Origin: Malurus cyaneus samueli
Taxonomy: Eukaryota > Chordata > Aves > Passeriformes > Maluridae
Length of the DNA stretch: 64,000 bases
Assembly (NCBI GenBank): GCA_009741485.1
Contig: CM019236.1
Coordinates: forward strand, 62,957,637-63,021,636
Reading direction: 5' to 3'
In this document: positions 53,609-63,906 of the stretch, piece by piece
Layout of the letters: each line of letters opens with the position of its first letter
How positions within the stretch are numbered: position 1 is the stretch's first letter
Notes under the pieces: generated by a model
What the model was told of the DNA's origin: nothing
Seen by the model: only the letters and a program-made list of their open reading frames with translations
The model's database searches: none
Program-made: the position numbers and the translations under genes

Positions 53609-53745
53609 ATAGACAGCACAGACACAACAAATATTTTAGCTGCACATAGTAACTCTTTCTCTACCTGAAGTGAACAAAAAGAGGCAGGCATGCATGTTCT
53701 GAAATACTCTGCCATACCCAGATGTATAAAATACAGAAGAAGCAC

Positions 53746-53900
53746 TGGAATGGAATGGTGGAATCACCATCCCTGGAAGTATTAAAAAAATGAGGGGTCT
53801 GGCACTTAGTGATATTGCTTAGTGTACAAGGTGGTGCTCAGCAGAAGGTTGGACTTGATGGTCCCAGAGGTTTTTCCCAATCTTAATGATTTTACGATTC
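53746..53900 (+). mobile_element. CR1 LINE 3' end fragment, second subfamily
   Basis: GGTGGAATCACCATCCCTGG, AAGTATTAAAAAAA, 'gcagaaggttggacttgatg' GTCCCAGAGGTTTTTCCCAA and ATGATTTTACGATTC match the 3' end of a CR1 subfamily, plus orientation. It begins about 100 bases beyond the WDR36 stop and is antisense to the gene. Confidence 0.9.
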
Positions 53901-53996
53901 CAAGACCCAGTATGATTTTTGGAATCTGTTATTTTTGGCAATGAATTGTACTGTTATTCTGAGGGTGATCTTATGCAGACAAAATCCTGAAGTATT

Positions 53997-54146
53997 TCAC
54001 AGTAAAGCACTTTTCATGTATGTTAAAACACACAGACTCTGATTGAAGAGAGCCCGCAAGTGAATCCAAGTTTCCTCAAGTTGCATTGACAATCTGGACA
54101 ACTCTTCCAACAGGTTTGGCTCCGATGATAGAATCTTAAGATGCAA
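53997..54146 (-). CDS. WDR36: WDR36 last coding exon (carboxy terminus)
   Basis: WDR36 is the vertebrate Utp21, a WD-repeat subunit of the UTP-B module of the small-subunit processome, needed for 18S rRNA maturation in the nucleolus. Seen: a 150-base exon follows an acceptor TTTTCATTTTCAG, starts in phase 0 with LHLKILSSEPNLLEE and ends LTYMKSALL and TGA at 53,999-53,997. The human protein, as I remember it, ends NYLKSALL and has LHLKMLPSEP at the same exon start, so the end of the protein is intact. It encodes 49 residues of the helical Utp21 carboxy-terminal domain. A CR1 fragment lies 97 bases downstream. Confidence 0.95.
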   Translation of the reverse strand: MHLKILSSEPNLLEELSRLSMQLEETWIHLRALFNQSLCVLTYMKSALL

Positions 54147-55507
54147 CTGAAAATGAAAACAAGCAGTGAGTGAAACTAATATTAAGATAGTAAAAAAATC
54201 AGAAGATCGTTTCCTTTGTTCAATTCCCACACTTTGCTCTCAGGAGATGTCCAAGTAAGGAAAGGACTCTTTTCCTCCAGTTCATTCCCTCCATCTACTG
54301 CTAACTCTCTTGCTAGTCTTCATAAGGTATTTTACATGTACTAGATGGGATAAGGCAGCAAAATGTCTTAAACAGCCCATATCTTTGATAGATCATCTTC
54401 TGGCAATCCTGCTGAATCTACCCTAATCACACACTTCCCTAGAGGGAACTTTTCCCACTTTCTGACCTGCATCACCAATTCCTGTTTAAGCTAGAAAGGC
54501 TAGACAGACGCCCTGAGGTCAATCAGGATTATTATTTTAATTAACCATGTTGCATACATCAGGAAGAACGATGCCAGCACACTCCACAGCAATACAGATG
54601 GATGATGTGTCTTTATGTAAAAAGCATCAAGCTTGTTAAAACAGAAGGAAGAGAAACCTTGTGATCTTGTAGCAATTACTACCACTTAATGGATGGAATA
54701 GTTATTTTCCAGACTACAATTTAAATCTAAGAAGTCTTGATATTCGGCTTTGGTCTGAAATACAGTAGGTTCACTTTGGATATTAAGAAGAAATTCTTTA
54801 CTGTGAGGGTGGCAAGGCACTGGAAAAGGTTACCCAGAGAAGCTGTGGATGCCCAGCAATTACATCTGTCTGAATGTGTGCAACAACACTTCCCAAGTAA
54901 ACTGTTAACTTCTTTCATATGGTTCCAAAAATGGAAGTAACTTAAGCACATGTACATCAGAAAGGTTTCAGCCCTCTGCAGAGCCCATTCCTCCCCTAAG
55001 AGTAACTGCTCCTGTGCTTCATCACAGTATCTTTCTAACTTACATACACCCTGGGATCATTTCATTAGCTCTGTCATACTCAACAGGTAACACATGAAAG
55101 GCAGCCCACTGTCATGGAAAGCAGGTCAGGCTTGCAATGCCTGGTGATAAATCCAACAACATGCCTGATTTCCTTCCTAACCACTGTGCATTAAATTCTT
55201 TGCTTACTTAGTTTAACAACTAACAACCACAAAGAAGTTAGGCATGTTACAAAAAAAATAGGTACAATTCTAAGCAAGGAATACTAAAACAAAACCTGGA
55301 CCTCTTCACAACACCTTTTGTTTTGCAAGTTTTTCTTGACTGTGAACAAGTTAGCTGCCACATCATCCAATACATTCAGCTACACATTTTAAAACCATTC
55401 TCAACCAAAATCAACTAAGATAATTCAAGTCGACAATTTAAACCTTTATACTGAGCAACCACAATTCTATATAGGACTAACATAAATTTTTGTAAGAGAA
55501 TTGTTAC
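54147..55507 (-). other. WDR36: WDR36 intron before the last exon
   Basis: The intron of 1361 bases runs from the donor GTAACA at 55,507 to the acceptor TTTTCAG at 54,147. It holds a CR1 fragment (54,745-54,860). Nothing else is recognised. Confidence 0.9.
54745..54860 (+). mobile_element. CR1 LINE 3' region fragment in a WDR36 intron
   Basis: 'aagaaattctttactgtgag' GGTGGCAAGGCACTGGAAAAGG and TTACCCAGAGAAGCTGTGGATGCCC are CR1 landmarks on the plus strand, antisense to WDR36. The fragment stops at about 54,860 without the terminal repeat. Confidence 0.9.
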
Positions 55508-55695
55508 CTTTAAAAATAGTGCCAGATATGCCTGAGCAAGTTCAAAGTTGTACTTCTTGTTCAGCATCATCTCAATCATTCTCAGAAAGCTCAGCATCAC
55601 CTCCATCGAGCCACCACCTTCAGGGGCCAAATTCCGTAGCTCTATCTCAATATTCGATGGCCCCAAGCTTTTCAGCAAGTCAAGTGGAGCTTTAT
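55508..55695 (-). CDS. WDR36: WDR36 penultimate coding exon (Utp21 domain)
   Basis: A 188-base exon starts in phase 1 after the acceptor TTTTAACACAG (its first two bases complete a Tyr codon) and ends in phase 0 at TTTTTAAAG|gtaaca. It encodes YKAPLDLLKSLGPSNIEIEL, then a Gly-rich GGGSMEVM turn and the highly conserved NFELAQAYLALFLK. The human segment, as I remember it, reads FELAQAYLALFLK at the same exon end. An in-frame upstream reading (beginning MLLVMDSQCF at 55,732) is intronic, because splicing at 55,695 restores the expected Tyr and the family alignment. This exon supplies about 62 residues of the helical carboxy-terminal domain. Confidence 0.95.
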
Positions 55696-57880
55696 CTGTG
55701 TTAAAACATTGAGAATCCATTACCAGTAACATCTGCAGAATAGAATCCCATAGATCCTTCTTAAGTTAGGCTTATTCCAAAATGCATAAGCAATGAATAT
55801 AAATTTCAAGCTTTTACTGTTTTCTTACTTTTTTGTTTCCAACAAGATGTCTTCCAGTCTACAATTTACTGTCCCACCACAAACTAGAAGTACAGATGCA
55901 CTTTATTTGTAAGTTTACCTTGAAAAACACATATAACATCTCCATATTCACTTCACTTTTTTCCCCTTTTCTTTTAAGCAAAACAAAATTTTTTACTAAC
56001 CATGTAACATTATAATTTCACATCTCCTGGCAGAAAGAATGTACATACTTGAGATTTCGAGCTGTTACTGTGAATACACTCTGAAAGAGAGCACTGCCTT
56101 TACTAGGCACCTTTGCTCTCACTGACATTAAGTGAAACTAGAAATCTTGCAGCACATCTGACGTAATTATTACTTTTGTAAAGTGAATTCTTCGTGCTTT
56201 TCCTGGAAACTGGGGACAATCTTTTCCATAGTTGAAATACATGCAATTTACAAACTTTCCTCCTCTTCACAAGTGTTCCTTCTCAGGATTTCTACACTCC
56301 TACCTGATGACCTATGAGGATTCCATCCATTTGCTTTAAAAATGAAGCAGCAAAAATATGTTTGGCTGCACATGCATCTGATAGTTAAAACATACTAAAA
56401 ATGTATCGTGATGAAGATTTCTTTTGTTAATAAGTTACTAAGAACACCAACTTCATGGTAACTAATGGTATTAGAAATTGGCTAATATTCCTTAGGTGGT
56501 ATAAATCAGTATTTGATTACTATAAAAATCATTAGCTAGTTTTAAATATAACCGTGATTTCAACAGTACTAAACAGATACATTGAACACTCTTTTTTATC
56601 ACATTAAACAAACCAAGTGTGGAACATATTGTGAAGCTGATACACCTAAAACATGGTTGCAGCTCAATCTGTGTTCCACAGTCCTGACTGTCAGGTGTGA
56701 AACCCCACTTCCATCCCAAGAGTAAACCACCATGGCTTCTAGCATGGTTCTGTTTATTCGTGTGGTTCAGCCACCTTTGGAAGAGATGGCTGTAACCCCT
56801 CAAGCACAGAGCCATGTTCCACATCAGCAGGTTCCCCAGCCAGGATCACCAGGCTCCCTGGATCGTGGCTGTGGCACAGACCCTGGAGCACACCTGTCTT
56901 AGGGCAGAAGTGGCCTGAGGCAGGTCCACATGTCCACTACCACAGTGCATCAGAGGCACTTACCCCCTGGTAGAGCCAGCCTCCAGATGCTTGGCAAGGT
57001 TTTTAAACACTCACCTCTTCTCTAGGTGGCTATGAAGCAGTTCAATACAATAGTGTCAATTGAAATACTAAAAATACACTGTAAGAACATGCCTCAGTTG
57101 TGACAGATTAAGAAGTTTGGGACATAAAATGTTTTAAGAGGACTTGAGCAAGCTGGTCATCTCAAAAGAGTTTAAGCAGATTAATTCCCAACAGAACTGC
57201 TTTGTGGACAAATGTCTACTGTCCATTTACACTTCCAGCTCAGCTACATTAAAAATCATTTCCAAAAAACTGACTTTCACTGATTCTGTAGCAGCACAAA
57301 ACAAACGTGAAAAATAGCTGGCACGTTCCACAGGTCATTCAAATGATTGAATTTCAAAATGAACTGGATGTTCAAAGAAATCCAATACCTTAACATCTAG
57401 AATTTATTTCTTCTTAAGCTTTAAATTACACGGCAATGAATTAACACTGGAAGTTTGCTGAATGTCTGGTGAAGTAGCCCTTGAGAGGGGAACTTGCTAG
57501 GCACATTATGTTTTTCATGTTCCAGTGATTCACCAGACTATTCCCTACCAAATCAATCCCTTTCTTCCACCCTTTCCCTACAAATGACACACAGCACCTT
57601 TTCTGCGTGAGATCATCAGTTTTCAAAAAGACTCATGATCTTAGGAACATAACCTTCTTCCTTCATAAGGGTTTTTGGCAGAATTGGGTTCCACACAAGC
57701 TGCAGTACCAATGGATCTTTGATCTTAACTGGTTATCTGGGTATCAGATCACTCTCTCTTTGCTACTGTACTATGCACATTTTTTTCCTTGCAACTGTTA
57801 CAATTCTGATATCAGAAATCATATCCATGTAAAAATAAAAGCATCATCAACATTTTTAGTGAAATACTTTGTTAGCTTAC
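55696..57880 (-). other. WDR36: WDR36 intron with a GC-richer unassigned patch
   Basis: The intron of 2185 bases is AT-rich except for about 56,630-56,990, which has no recognisable gene or repeat family. The donor at its right end is GTAAGC. Confidence 0.85.
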
Positions 57881-57962
57881 ATTCGTTGGTGCTCAGGGCT
57901 TCTTCAAGATGAATGCAGAAATCAGATTTCTGTGCCAGTACTCCAAGGTTTACTACCTTTGA
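57881..57962 (-). CDS. WDR36: WDR36 coding exon (start of Utp21 helical domain)
   Basis: An 82-base exon lies between the acceptor GTGGTCTAG and the donor GTAAGC. It begins in phase 0 and ends one base into a Tyr codon completed by the next exon. It encodes SKVVNLGVLAQKSDFC and then IHLEEALSTNE. The human protein, as I remember it, has SKVVNLGVLAQKSDFCLKLEE here, so only a few residues differ. Short overlapping plus-strand frames have no support. Confidence 0.95.
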
Positions 57963-58190
57963 CTAGACCACAAAAACAGAACAGTATTTACATGAATATG
58001 CAAACAAATTTTTACAACTCAAATAGATTACTTTCCTAATGACAGAATAAGACTCCAAGAAATAAAGCAATAATGTAGTGAGTAAAAACTAGTGCTTTAA
58101 AGGCTGGAGATTTAACTCAGCAGTAAAAGGCATTTAAAATTTCTTTAGAACACACTACATAAACACAATTGCACTGATTTTTGTTTTTAC

Positions 58191-58307
58191 CTGTGCATCA
58201 TTTTCCTCCTCTGGCGGAATGTATCGGGGTATAAGACCAGGAAGTGTTGGGATGAAGAAAGGCGCTGACTTTGGAACTTTTGGTGGCTCTCTTGGTTTAT
58301 TTTTTTT
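58191..58307 (-). CDS. WDR36: WDR36 coding exon (basic linker and conserved FFIPT..PGL segment)
   Basis: A 117-base exon (39 codons, phase 0 at both ends) runs from the acceptor CTAACTAACAG to CAG|gtaaaa. It encodes a lysine-rich opening KKNKPREPPKVPKSAPFF, then IPTLPGLIPRY and an acidic EEENDAQ end. It links the WD-repeat part to the helical carboxy-terminal domain. The conserved KSAPFFIPT block matches human WDR36 as I remember it. The exon begins with eight A residues, a place where sequencing errors could hide, but the frame is intact. Confidence 0.95.
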
Positions 58308-58655
58308 CTGTTAGTTAGATATTTGAATTAAAATCATTATCATCATAGTAAGAACCCATGGAAATATTTTTGTCAAGAGTTTTATTTTTAAAATACTAAG
58401 AGAACTCTTAAAGACTAACTGAAAAGCAAATATACAGGTAAAATATTTTACCACTAATTATGAAGCAACTATTTAGCAGATAAACAGCCCCTCTCCCAAA
58501 TACCAGGAATTGTGAAAAGCACCATATAGACTTCTACTGACAAATATTGAAAAATTTGTCAAAAGCAGGATCAAGTTTTGAGAATAGGCAATGCATTTCA
58601 TAGAAATAGGGCAGATATAGCTGGATGTATGGTATTTTTTGCACAGTTTCAGTAC
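58308..58655 (-). other. WDR36: WDR36 intron (348 bp)
   Basis: A short AT-rich intron with donor GTACTG at its right end and acceptor CTAACTAACAG at its left end. Nothing else was recognised. Confidence 0.9.
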
Positions 58656-58798
58656 CTTGATAATATTGAGGTTGAGGAGATTTTTCCACCTTGATTCAGG
58701 TAGCAAAGAAAGGGTCACCAGCTGCTCTCCCAGTTGCGCAGGTGAGACATATTCTATCATTTCATCATATGGCTCTTCATCTCCTGATGCATCCACAT
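58656..58798 (-). CDS. WDR36: WDR36 coding exon (acidic linker and LSLLPESRWKNLLNL motif)
   Basis: A 143-base exon follows the acceptor GTTTCTGCAAG. The first two bases complete an Asp codon begun in the upstream exon, and the last codon is Lys before gtactg. It encodes an acidic, little-conserved stretch (VDASGDEEPYDEM) followed by AQLGEQLVTLSLLPES and RWKNLLNLNIIK. The block LVTLSLLPESRWKNLLNL is a hallmark of WDR36/Utp21 and is identical to what I remember of human. An ATG inside the exon (MDASG) is not a start, because the upstream exon joins in phase. Confidence 0.95.
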
Positions 58799-59893
58799 CT
58801 TGCAGAAACAGATATCTTTGATGAAAACTGATACTCTACATTTATTTTTTAAAAAATCAAGCCCAACACTTTTGTTTTGCAATTTTTGAATAACAAAGGC
58901 GTAATAGTTATAGACATAGGTGTAACATAACATAGAGCCGAAAAGCTACACAAACAATCTATATTAGCCTTACAAAATATTAAATTTAAATTACAAAAAA
59001 AATTATAGCTAAGATGCAGAACCGAATAACCATAATTTTATAGACTAATAAGATTTGTCCACTTTGGCTGAGATTATAAAAGAGCAATTTGTAGAATTCT
59101 TTAAGAAAGAACAATGGACTACTGTATAAATATCTGCACAGTAATTTTAGTTCTAAGTCACAAAGTTGTAAAATCCTTGCACAATATTCATTACCTCGTC
59201 ACAACGTTTTCACAGGCTGAAGTGGCAGATAAAAATGAAGACAATCTCAACATTAAAGCACAACATCCCATAATAAGTCAAAATGTCAGTCAGCAGATTT
59301 TCTCTAGATCTCTGGCATGGTCTTGGCCAAACATCCCTCCCTTCTTTTTGTAAAATATTACTTGGCTAAAACAATGAATTGAATAGAAAAGCCTGAAACC
59401 ACAAAGGAATGTAACCCATTAGGAGCCCTTAGTATCTAAACAGGAACTTTGCATTTGCTGAAGACAGGGAGTAGATTGAAGCATTCAGCCAGAATCAGCA
59501 TAAAAACATTCAAAGTGTTGGGATGAATTCCCATCTCCCTAATTCAAGTATGTAAAACAAGTCTGTGCTTGCCAAAGCAGCCATCATAAAGGATATTCTA
59601 AAGGCCAATATCGAGGTGTGCTTTTCCTCCAGATGGAAATGCAAATATAGGCACTCCAAACTTGGGCAGACAAGATCTCCATCTAGAGGACTTCTAAAGC
59701 ACAATCACTCCTATTAATTTCACAAAAAATTCCACTTAGGTCTTTCTTTCACTGAGCACAGACACATGGCATGGCAGGTCAGCTGAACCCAATTCTCTTG
59801 CCAACAAGACAACAGCAGTGAATCTATGGTACACAAGCAGGGAAACAAACTGTAAGGGGAAACTAAAAAATGCTTTTTTCATCTGAGGATTAC
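58799..59893 (-). other. WDR36: WDR36 intron
   Basis: An AT-rich intron of 1095 bases with donor GTAATC at 59,893. It contains short unassigned open frames on both strands and no recognisable repeat or RNA gene. Confidence 0.9.
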
Positions 59894-59991
59894 CTTGCAT
59901 GGGGCAGGTGCTGGGGAGTGCCACCAAAGAAGGCTCATAATCGGCAGGAAGCGGCCGTAATGACACAAGAGAATACAAAGCACGGTTTGAC
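59894..59991 (-). CDS. WDR36: WDR36 coding exon (end of WD-repeat region)
   Basis: A 98-base exon follows the acceptor TTTCTTCAG, begins with the last base of a codon (G, fitting a preceding Trp) and ends with the first base of an Asp codon. It encodes SNRALYSLVSLRPLP and ADYEPSLVALPSTCPMQ. SLRPLPADY is conserved in human WDR36 as I remember it, where the preceding residues are GIYLW from the last WD strand. That upstream exon is not visible on this strand within the window; see the inverted fragment at the right edge. Confidence 0.93.
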
Positions 59992-60214
59992 CTGAAGAAA
60001 TGACAAACATCTTCAGATGAATTCAGGGAACAAGTACTTCAGAAATAATTGGTACTGCAGTCTAATATTGCTGCACTATGGCAATTCACCAGGCCCTACT
60101 CATGATTAGTTTTTCTCATCTACTAGATAAGGAGGAAATGACATGTGGCAACAGACTCACCTGAATGTCTGAAATATGTTATGCTCAATAATAATTGCCA
60201 AGAACACAATAACA

Positions 60215-60412
60215 ATGGGCTGCAGGACCTCAGTGCTCTTGAAGTGAGAGGCCCAGAACTCACTTGAAGGGTGACCTCACCAGCACCTAGTACAGGGGCA
60301 ATAATTGCCTTGGTCCTGCTGACCAAAAACATATTTGAAGGGTGACCTCACCAGTGCCCAGTACAGGGGCAATAATTGCCCTGGTCCTGCTGGCCAAAAA
60401 CATATTTACCTG
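60215..60412 (-). mobile_element. CR1 LINE fragment with an internal 71-bp tandem duplication
   Basis: Plus-strand text 'ggtgacctcaccagcaccta' GTACAGGGGCAATAATTGCC and TGGTCCTGCTGACC is the antisense of the internal CR1 segment usually written 'ggtctcaccag … gagtacaggggc … gacctgctggcc'. The unit 60,264-60,334 is followed directly by a second copy at 60,335-60,405, with 5 differences in 71 bases by eye. The element reads on the minus strand. Confidence 0.8.
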
Positions 60413-60419
60413 TGCCAGC

Positions 60420-60590
60420 GCTCTACCACCCTCACAATCAACCATTTCTTTCTAGTGTCTAATCTAAACCCATCTTCTTTCCATTTGAAGCTATTCCCCC
60501 TTGTCCAAAGCCCCTCCCCAGCTCTCCTGGAGCCCCTTTGGGCACTGGAAGGGGCTTCTAAGCTCTCCCCAGAGCCTTCTCTAAGATGAA
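60420..60590 (-). mobile_element. CR1 LINE fragment, adjacent but out of normal order
   Basis: 'ccaccctcacaatcaaccat' TTCTTTCTAGTGTCTAATCTAAACC, TTTGAAGCTATTCCCCCTTGTCC, 'agccccctttgggcactgga'-like text and TCTCCCCAGAGCCTTCTCT follow the antisense CR1 pattern. In an intact antisense copy this part would come before, not after, the ctcaccag segment at 60,215-60,412. So the two are separate insertions or a rearranged copy. Confidence 0.85.
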
Positions 60591-63500
60591 CATTATGCAC
60601 AACACATTATGCAAACATAAATGGCTCATCCTGCTTTCACAGAATTTTAGGATAGTACTCTTAGCAAATTTTCTTCAGGTTTAAAAAATGCACACAAGTA
60701 ATTCTGGTGAATTGTTTTTTTTGTCAATATGAACTACAGCTAGGTAAGAACATCTGTCACTATTCACAAGGAAGCACTTTTAACCACAGGAAGGCCTGAC
60801 AATTGAACAGTCCTCAGGCAAAACTGCAACAAACACAAATAACCTGAATTAATCTGTCAACTGAAAGGGAAAAAAACCCAAACCACTTCTAACAGTGTGT
60901 TAGTTCAGTACCAGATCTGAGCATTCATTGGCTTAAAAGCTGTATTAGGAGGAAATTTAATTAAACATGTTTTACCTCTGTACTCATTTACCAACAGAAA
61001 ACAGAAATAATCACCACTTTCAAATACTGCTCAAAAGTCTCAGAGACAACAGAAATACAAGAAAAGCACTTCTGAAAGAAACACTATTTGAACAAAGACA
61101 TTTCAAACGGGCTGAAAAAATGCAGTCTAAGAAAAGCTTGAGGAATTCCTAAGACTAAGAAACATTTAGGAAAAAAGAGGCCATTTAAGTATCAGAATAG
61201 ATACTCTAACTGCAGAAATTCTGTGATTTATGAACCAGAACAATTCAGAACACACAAGTGACACACTTGCATGATCCACTGTGAGTAGTCTTCTCAGCCA
61301 AACTTTATTCTGGGAGAAGTAGGCAAGTACACACAAGAAGTTCAGGAGCCTAGGAAAAACAAGTTGAAAAGTAACTTTGCGTTCTGCCAGTGCATTCTTT
61401 CAACAGCACATCAGATGCTTTTTTTTCCCAGTGATTTAAGGTAATGATGTGCAGTGTGCAGCTCTGGTGGTTGTGCCTGGAACTGAAAAGTTTCATTTGG
61501 GTTGATTGTTGATGTGGTTTGGTAAATAATTTTGTATACTCTAAAAGTTCTCATTTTCCTAACAAAAGTCCTTTGCATCTCAGCAAAGGACTCTCACTTG
61601 GCCTGCTTTTGCATGGTGAGTGACACTAGTCTAAAATAGGACAGGATGGATGTTAAGTGTCTTCTTTCCAGTACAGATGGGAAGGAAATTAGGACTCAGC
61701 TCCTCATCTGTCCAACGCTCTCTCTTTCCCAGAGTAATATACCTATAAAAAACTGCAGCATTAATTATTAACCAGTTTATTCTTTCATTTCTTTAATAAC
61801 AAAACACTTTGCGGTAAGAATCTGTTCATAGTGTTTTTTAAAAGCAGTCTGGGAGTAGTTCTTTTTTGCACCTAACAAAACTAAATATTTTATCTCTTGT
61901 GTCTGAAATTTGGGTCAAACTGAAATTTAGGCATGTACATAAGATACCCTTGTTTTAAATGTAGTTAGGTTGAATTATTCTTCCAGTAAATAAAGGCAAG
62001 GTTTTCCCATAACTATAGGCAGAGGTGTATGTTGACAAGAAGGAACAGCTTTTAATAAAAGGCCTGATGCTTGCTTACCTCTGTGGCTCATAAATAGAAA
62101 AAACATCTCATGAACTGTGTGTTCTAAAGCCTCAGCTTTGAAACTATTCTTATAGAAAGATGGAAAACATCTTTCTAGAAACATACATGGTGAAAATTAC
62201 CAACTGACTTTAATAAATGGTCTGATAGCTATCAGCTGGACATTTGTTTTTACTTGGGAGTGGTGCTTAACAATCCTTATGTAGTGTAAGTCTTCCTAGT
62301 GTGTGTTTTTAATGTAGAGCTTTCAAAAACTGGGGAAAAATTAGATTCATGAAAAGAAAATTATAAGCAGGAGCCCTGGCATTATGCAGAGTTTTCTGGT
62401 TTTCTTTCAGCTTAGACAAATTAAAGAATCAGGGACATGAGCTGATTGGTCATAGCTTGGATGGAGCACTTGAGACAGAATAGCTAAGAGACTTACAAAA
62501 TGTGAGCTCAGGAGTTTTATACTTTCCATTGTCTCAGTTTTGGAGTTAGGCAGGAAGCATAAAGGTAGAGGTCTTCAGCCCCCCAGGCAGGATTCAGGTA
62601 GCTTTTTTTGTTAAAATTACAAGCATGTCTTATTTCCTGTAGCAGATTGATCCCTCCTTCCCCCAAGTCTGTAATTTTAATAATGAGTTAAGTTCGGTAA
62701 GTGGAAAAATTTAATCTCTTGTTAAATTTGTTTTAGAGTTCTTTGTGGTTGATTTATTGAACAGAATTTCTCAGTTGCAGATAAGAATTATGATAAAAAG
62801 ATGGATTTGAAAATAAGGGAAAGTTTCTAAGGTGAATTTTTCTAGTCATTGTGCATTTTTCTAGTCACTGTGTGCAAAATGTATGATACAAGTTTGGGGT
62901 TTATAGGTTTAGTGTTTATGTATTTTGTGTTGAAAGGGATGAATGATTTTTCTCTTACCTGAATATTTGCAACGTGTCTAGGAACATCCAGAGGGAATAA
63001 AACATTCAGTTCAGGGGAAAAAAAAATGCTTTTATTTTTGTCAAGATCCGTCAAATTATCACAGGAGTGCTCAGTATTTAAGAAAACACATGCCCACAAG
63101 ATTCTAAATTTTAAACTGCTTTGTTGCATCAATATTTTTGCTATGGTTAGCGAACAGGAGGGGGCTGCAGAGCTGTAAACAGGAACAAAGTATTCCCGCT
63201 CTTTTTTTTTTTGTTTCTCTGGTGAACTAGTTGTCAAATTCAACTTAAAATTTGAAATAACTGAAATTTATGTTTCAGCAAGTGACAAGCAATGCTGTGA
63301 CCCTGGTCTTGAGTGGAAGTCTGCTAGGAAGTGCATCATCCAGAACTTAAGTTTCTCATTGTTGCAATAGTCACATAATGACTATTTTAACTGTTTTTTT
63401 CTTATTTCTTCAATTTCCTACAATCATGAAAAAAATTATCAAGGAATGGTTTATCAGGCTGAAGATGCCAAAACTGTTGCAGATGATGAAAGTTTGCATT

Positions 63501-63906
63501 TTACAGTTCATACTTTGGTTTGGAAACATCAGGTCCAGGTGTATATGAAGTGTGCTCAGAAAGGGAATTGTCAGTCAGAGCAGCTGGGGATGACTGGAAG
63601 CACAGAAGTTATGGCCTGAGGAGGTCAGTGTTAGGCATAACCAGCTGAATGGTTCTTCACAATTCCTCAGACTGTGGTATCTAAAAAGGTGTCTTCATCT
63701 GTTTTTAGACAATTTTGTAGAGATAAGTGGTTTGTTGCACAGTGCTGTTCACTTGCAACATTTATATAAAATATATGAATGCTTCTGCTATCCTGGCTTG
63801 TGGCCATACTTCCAGTGGCCTGGTTGCATTCAGCTGTAATTCAGGTATGTGTAGATAAACAAGTTTATCTTGCTGATAATTTCTCTGTTGTGTTTTTTCT
63901 CCGTAG

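Larger units (their letters stand above)
53363..53996 (-). other. WDR36: Probable WDR36 3' UTR, built largely of CR1 fragments
   Basis: The interval follows the WDR36 stop codon (53,997-53,999) to the first canonical polyadenylation signal. Two CR1 3' ends in opposite orientation fill nearly half of it. Its extent is inferred only from the signal. Confidence 0.45.
59992..63906 (-). other. WDR36: Region upstream of the last visible WDR36 exon (intron or rearranged)
   Basis: By gene order this should be a WDR36 intron. No minus-strand exon encoding the expected GDFLATSHVD…IYLW segment was found up to the window edge. Contents are two CR1 pieces near 60.2-60.6 kb and otherwise AT-rich DNA. A strong minus-strand donor (CAG|gtaagag, near 62,959) follows a short open stretch that fits no WDR36 segment. 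A plus-strand open stretch from 63,279 (QVTSNAVTLVLSG and onward to a stop at 63,350) follows a good acceptor but is unassigned. Confidence 0.5.

Noticed and set aside
55696..55732. ATG-initiated reading MLLVMDSQCFNT before the WDR36 penultimate exon
   Set aside because: It is intronic. Splicing at the acceptor ending at 55,696 restores the expected Tyr codon and the family alignment.
62957..63045. Minus-strand open stretch ending in a strong donor (CAG|gtaagag), considered as a WDR36 exon
   Set aside because: The translation (…NVLFPLDVPRHVANIQ) fits no part of WDR36 that I know, and no neighbouring exon joins it in phase. A lone donor match is weak evidence.
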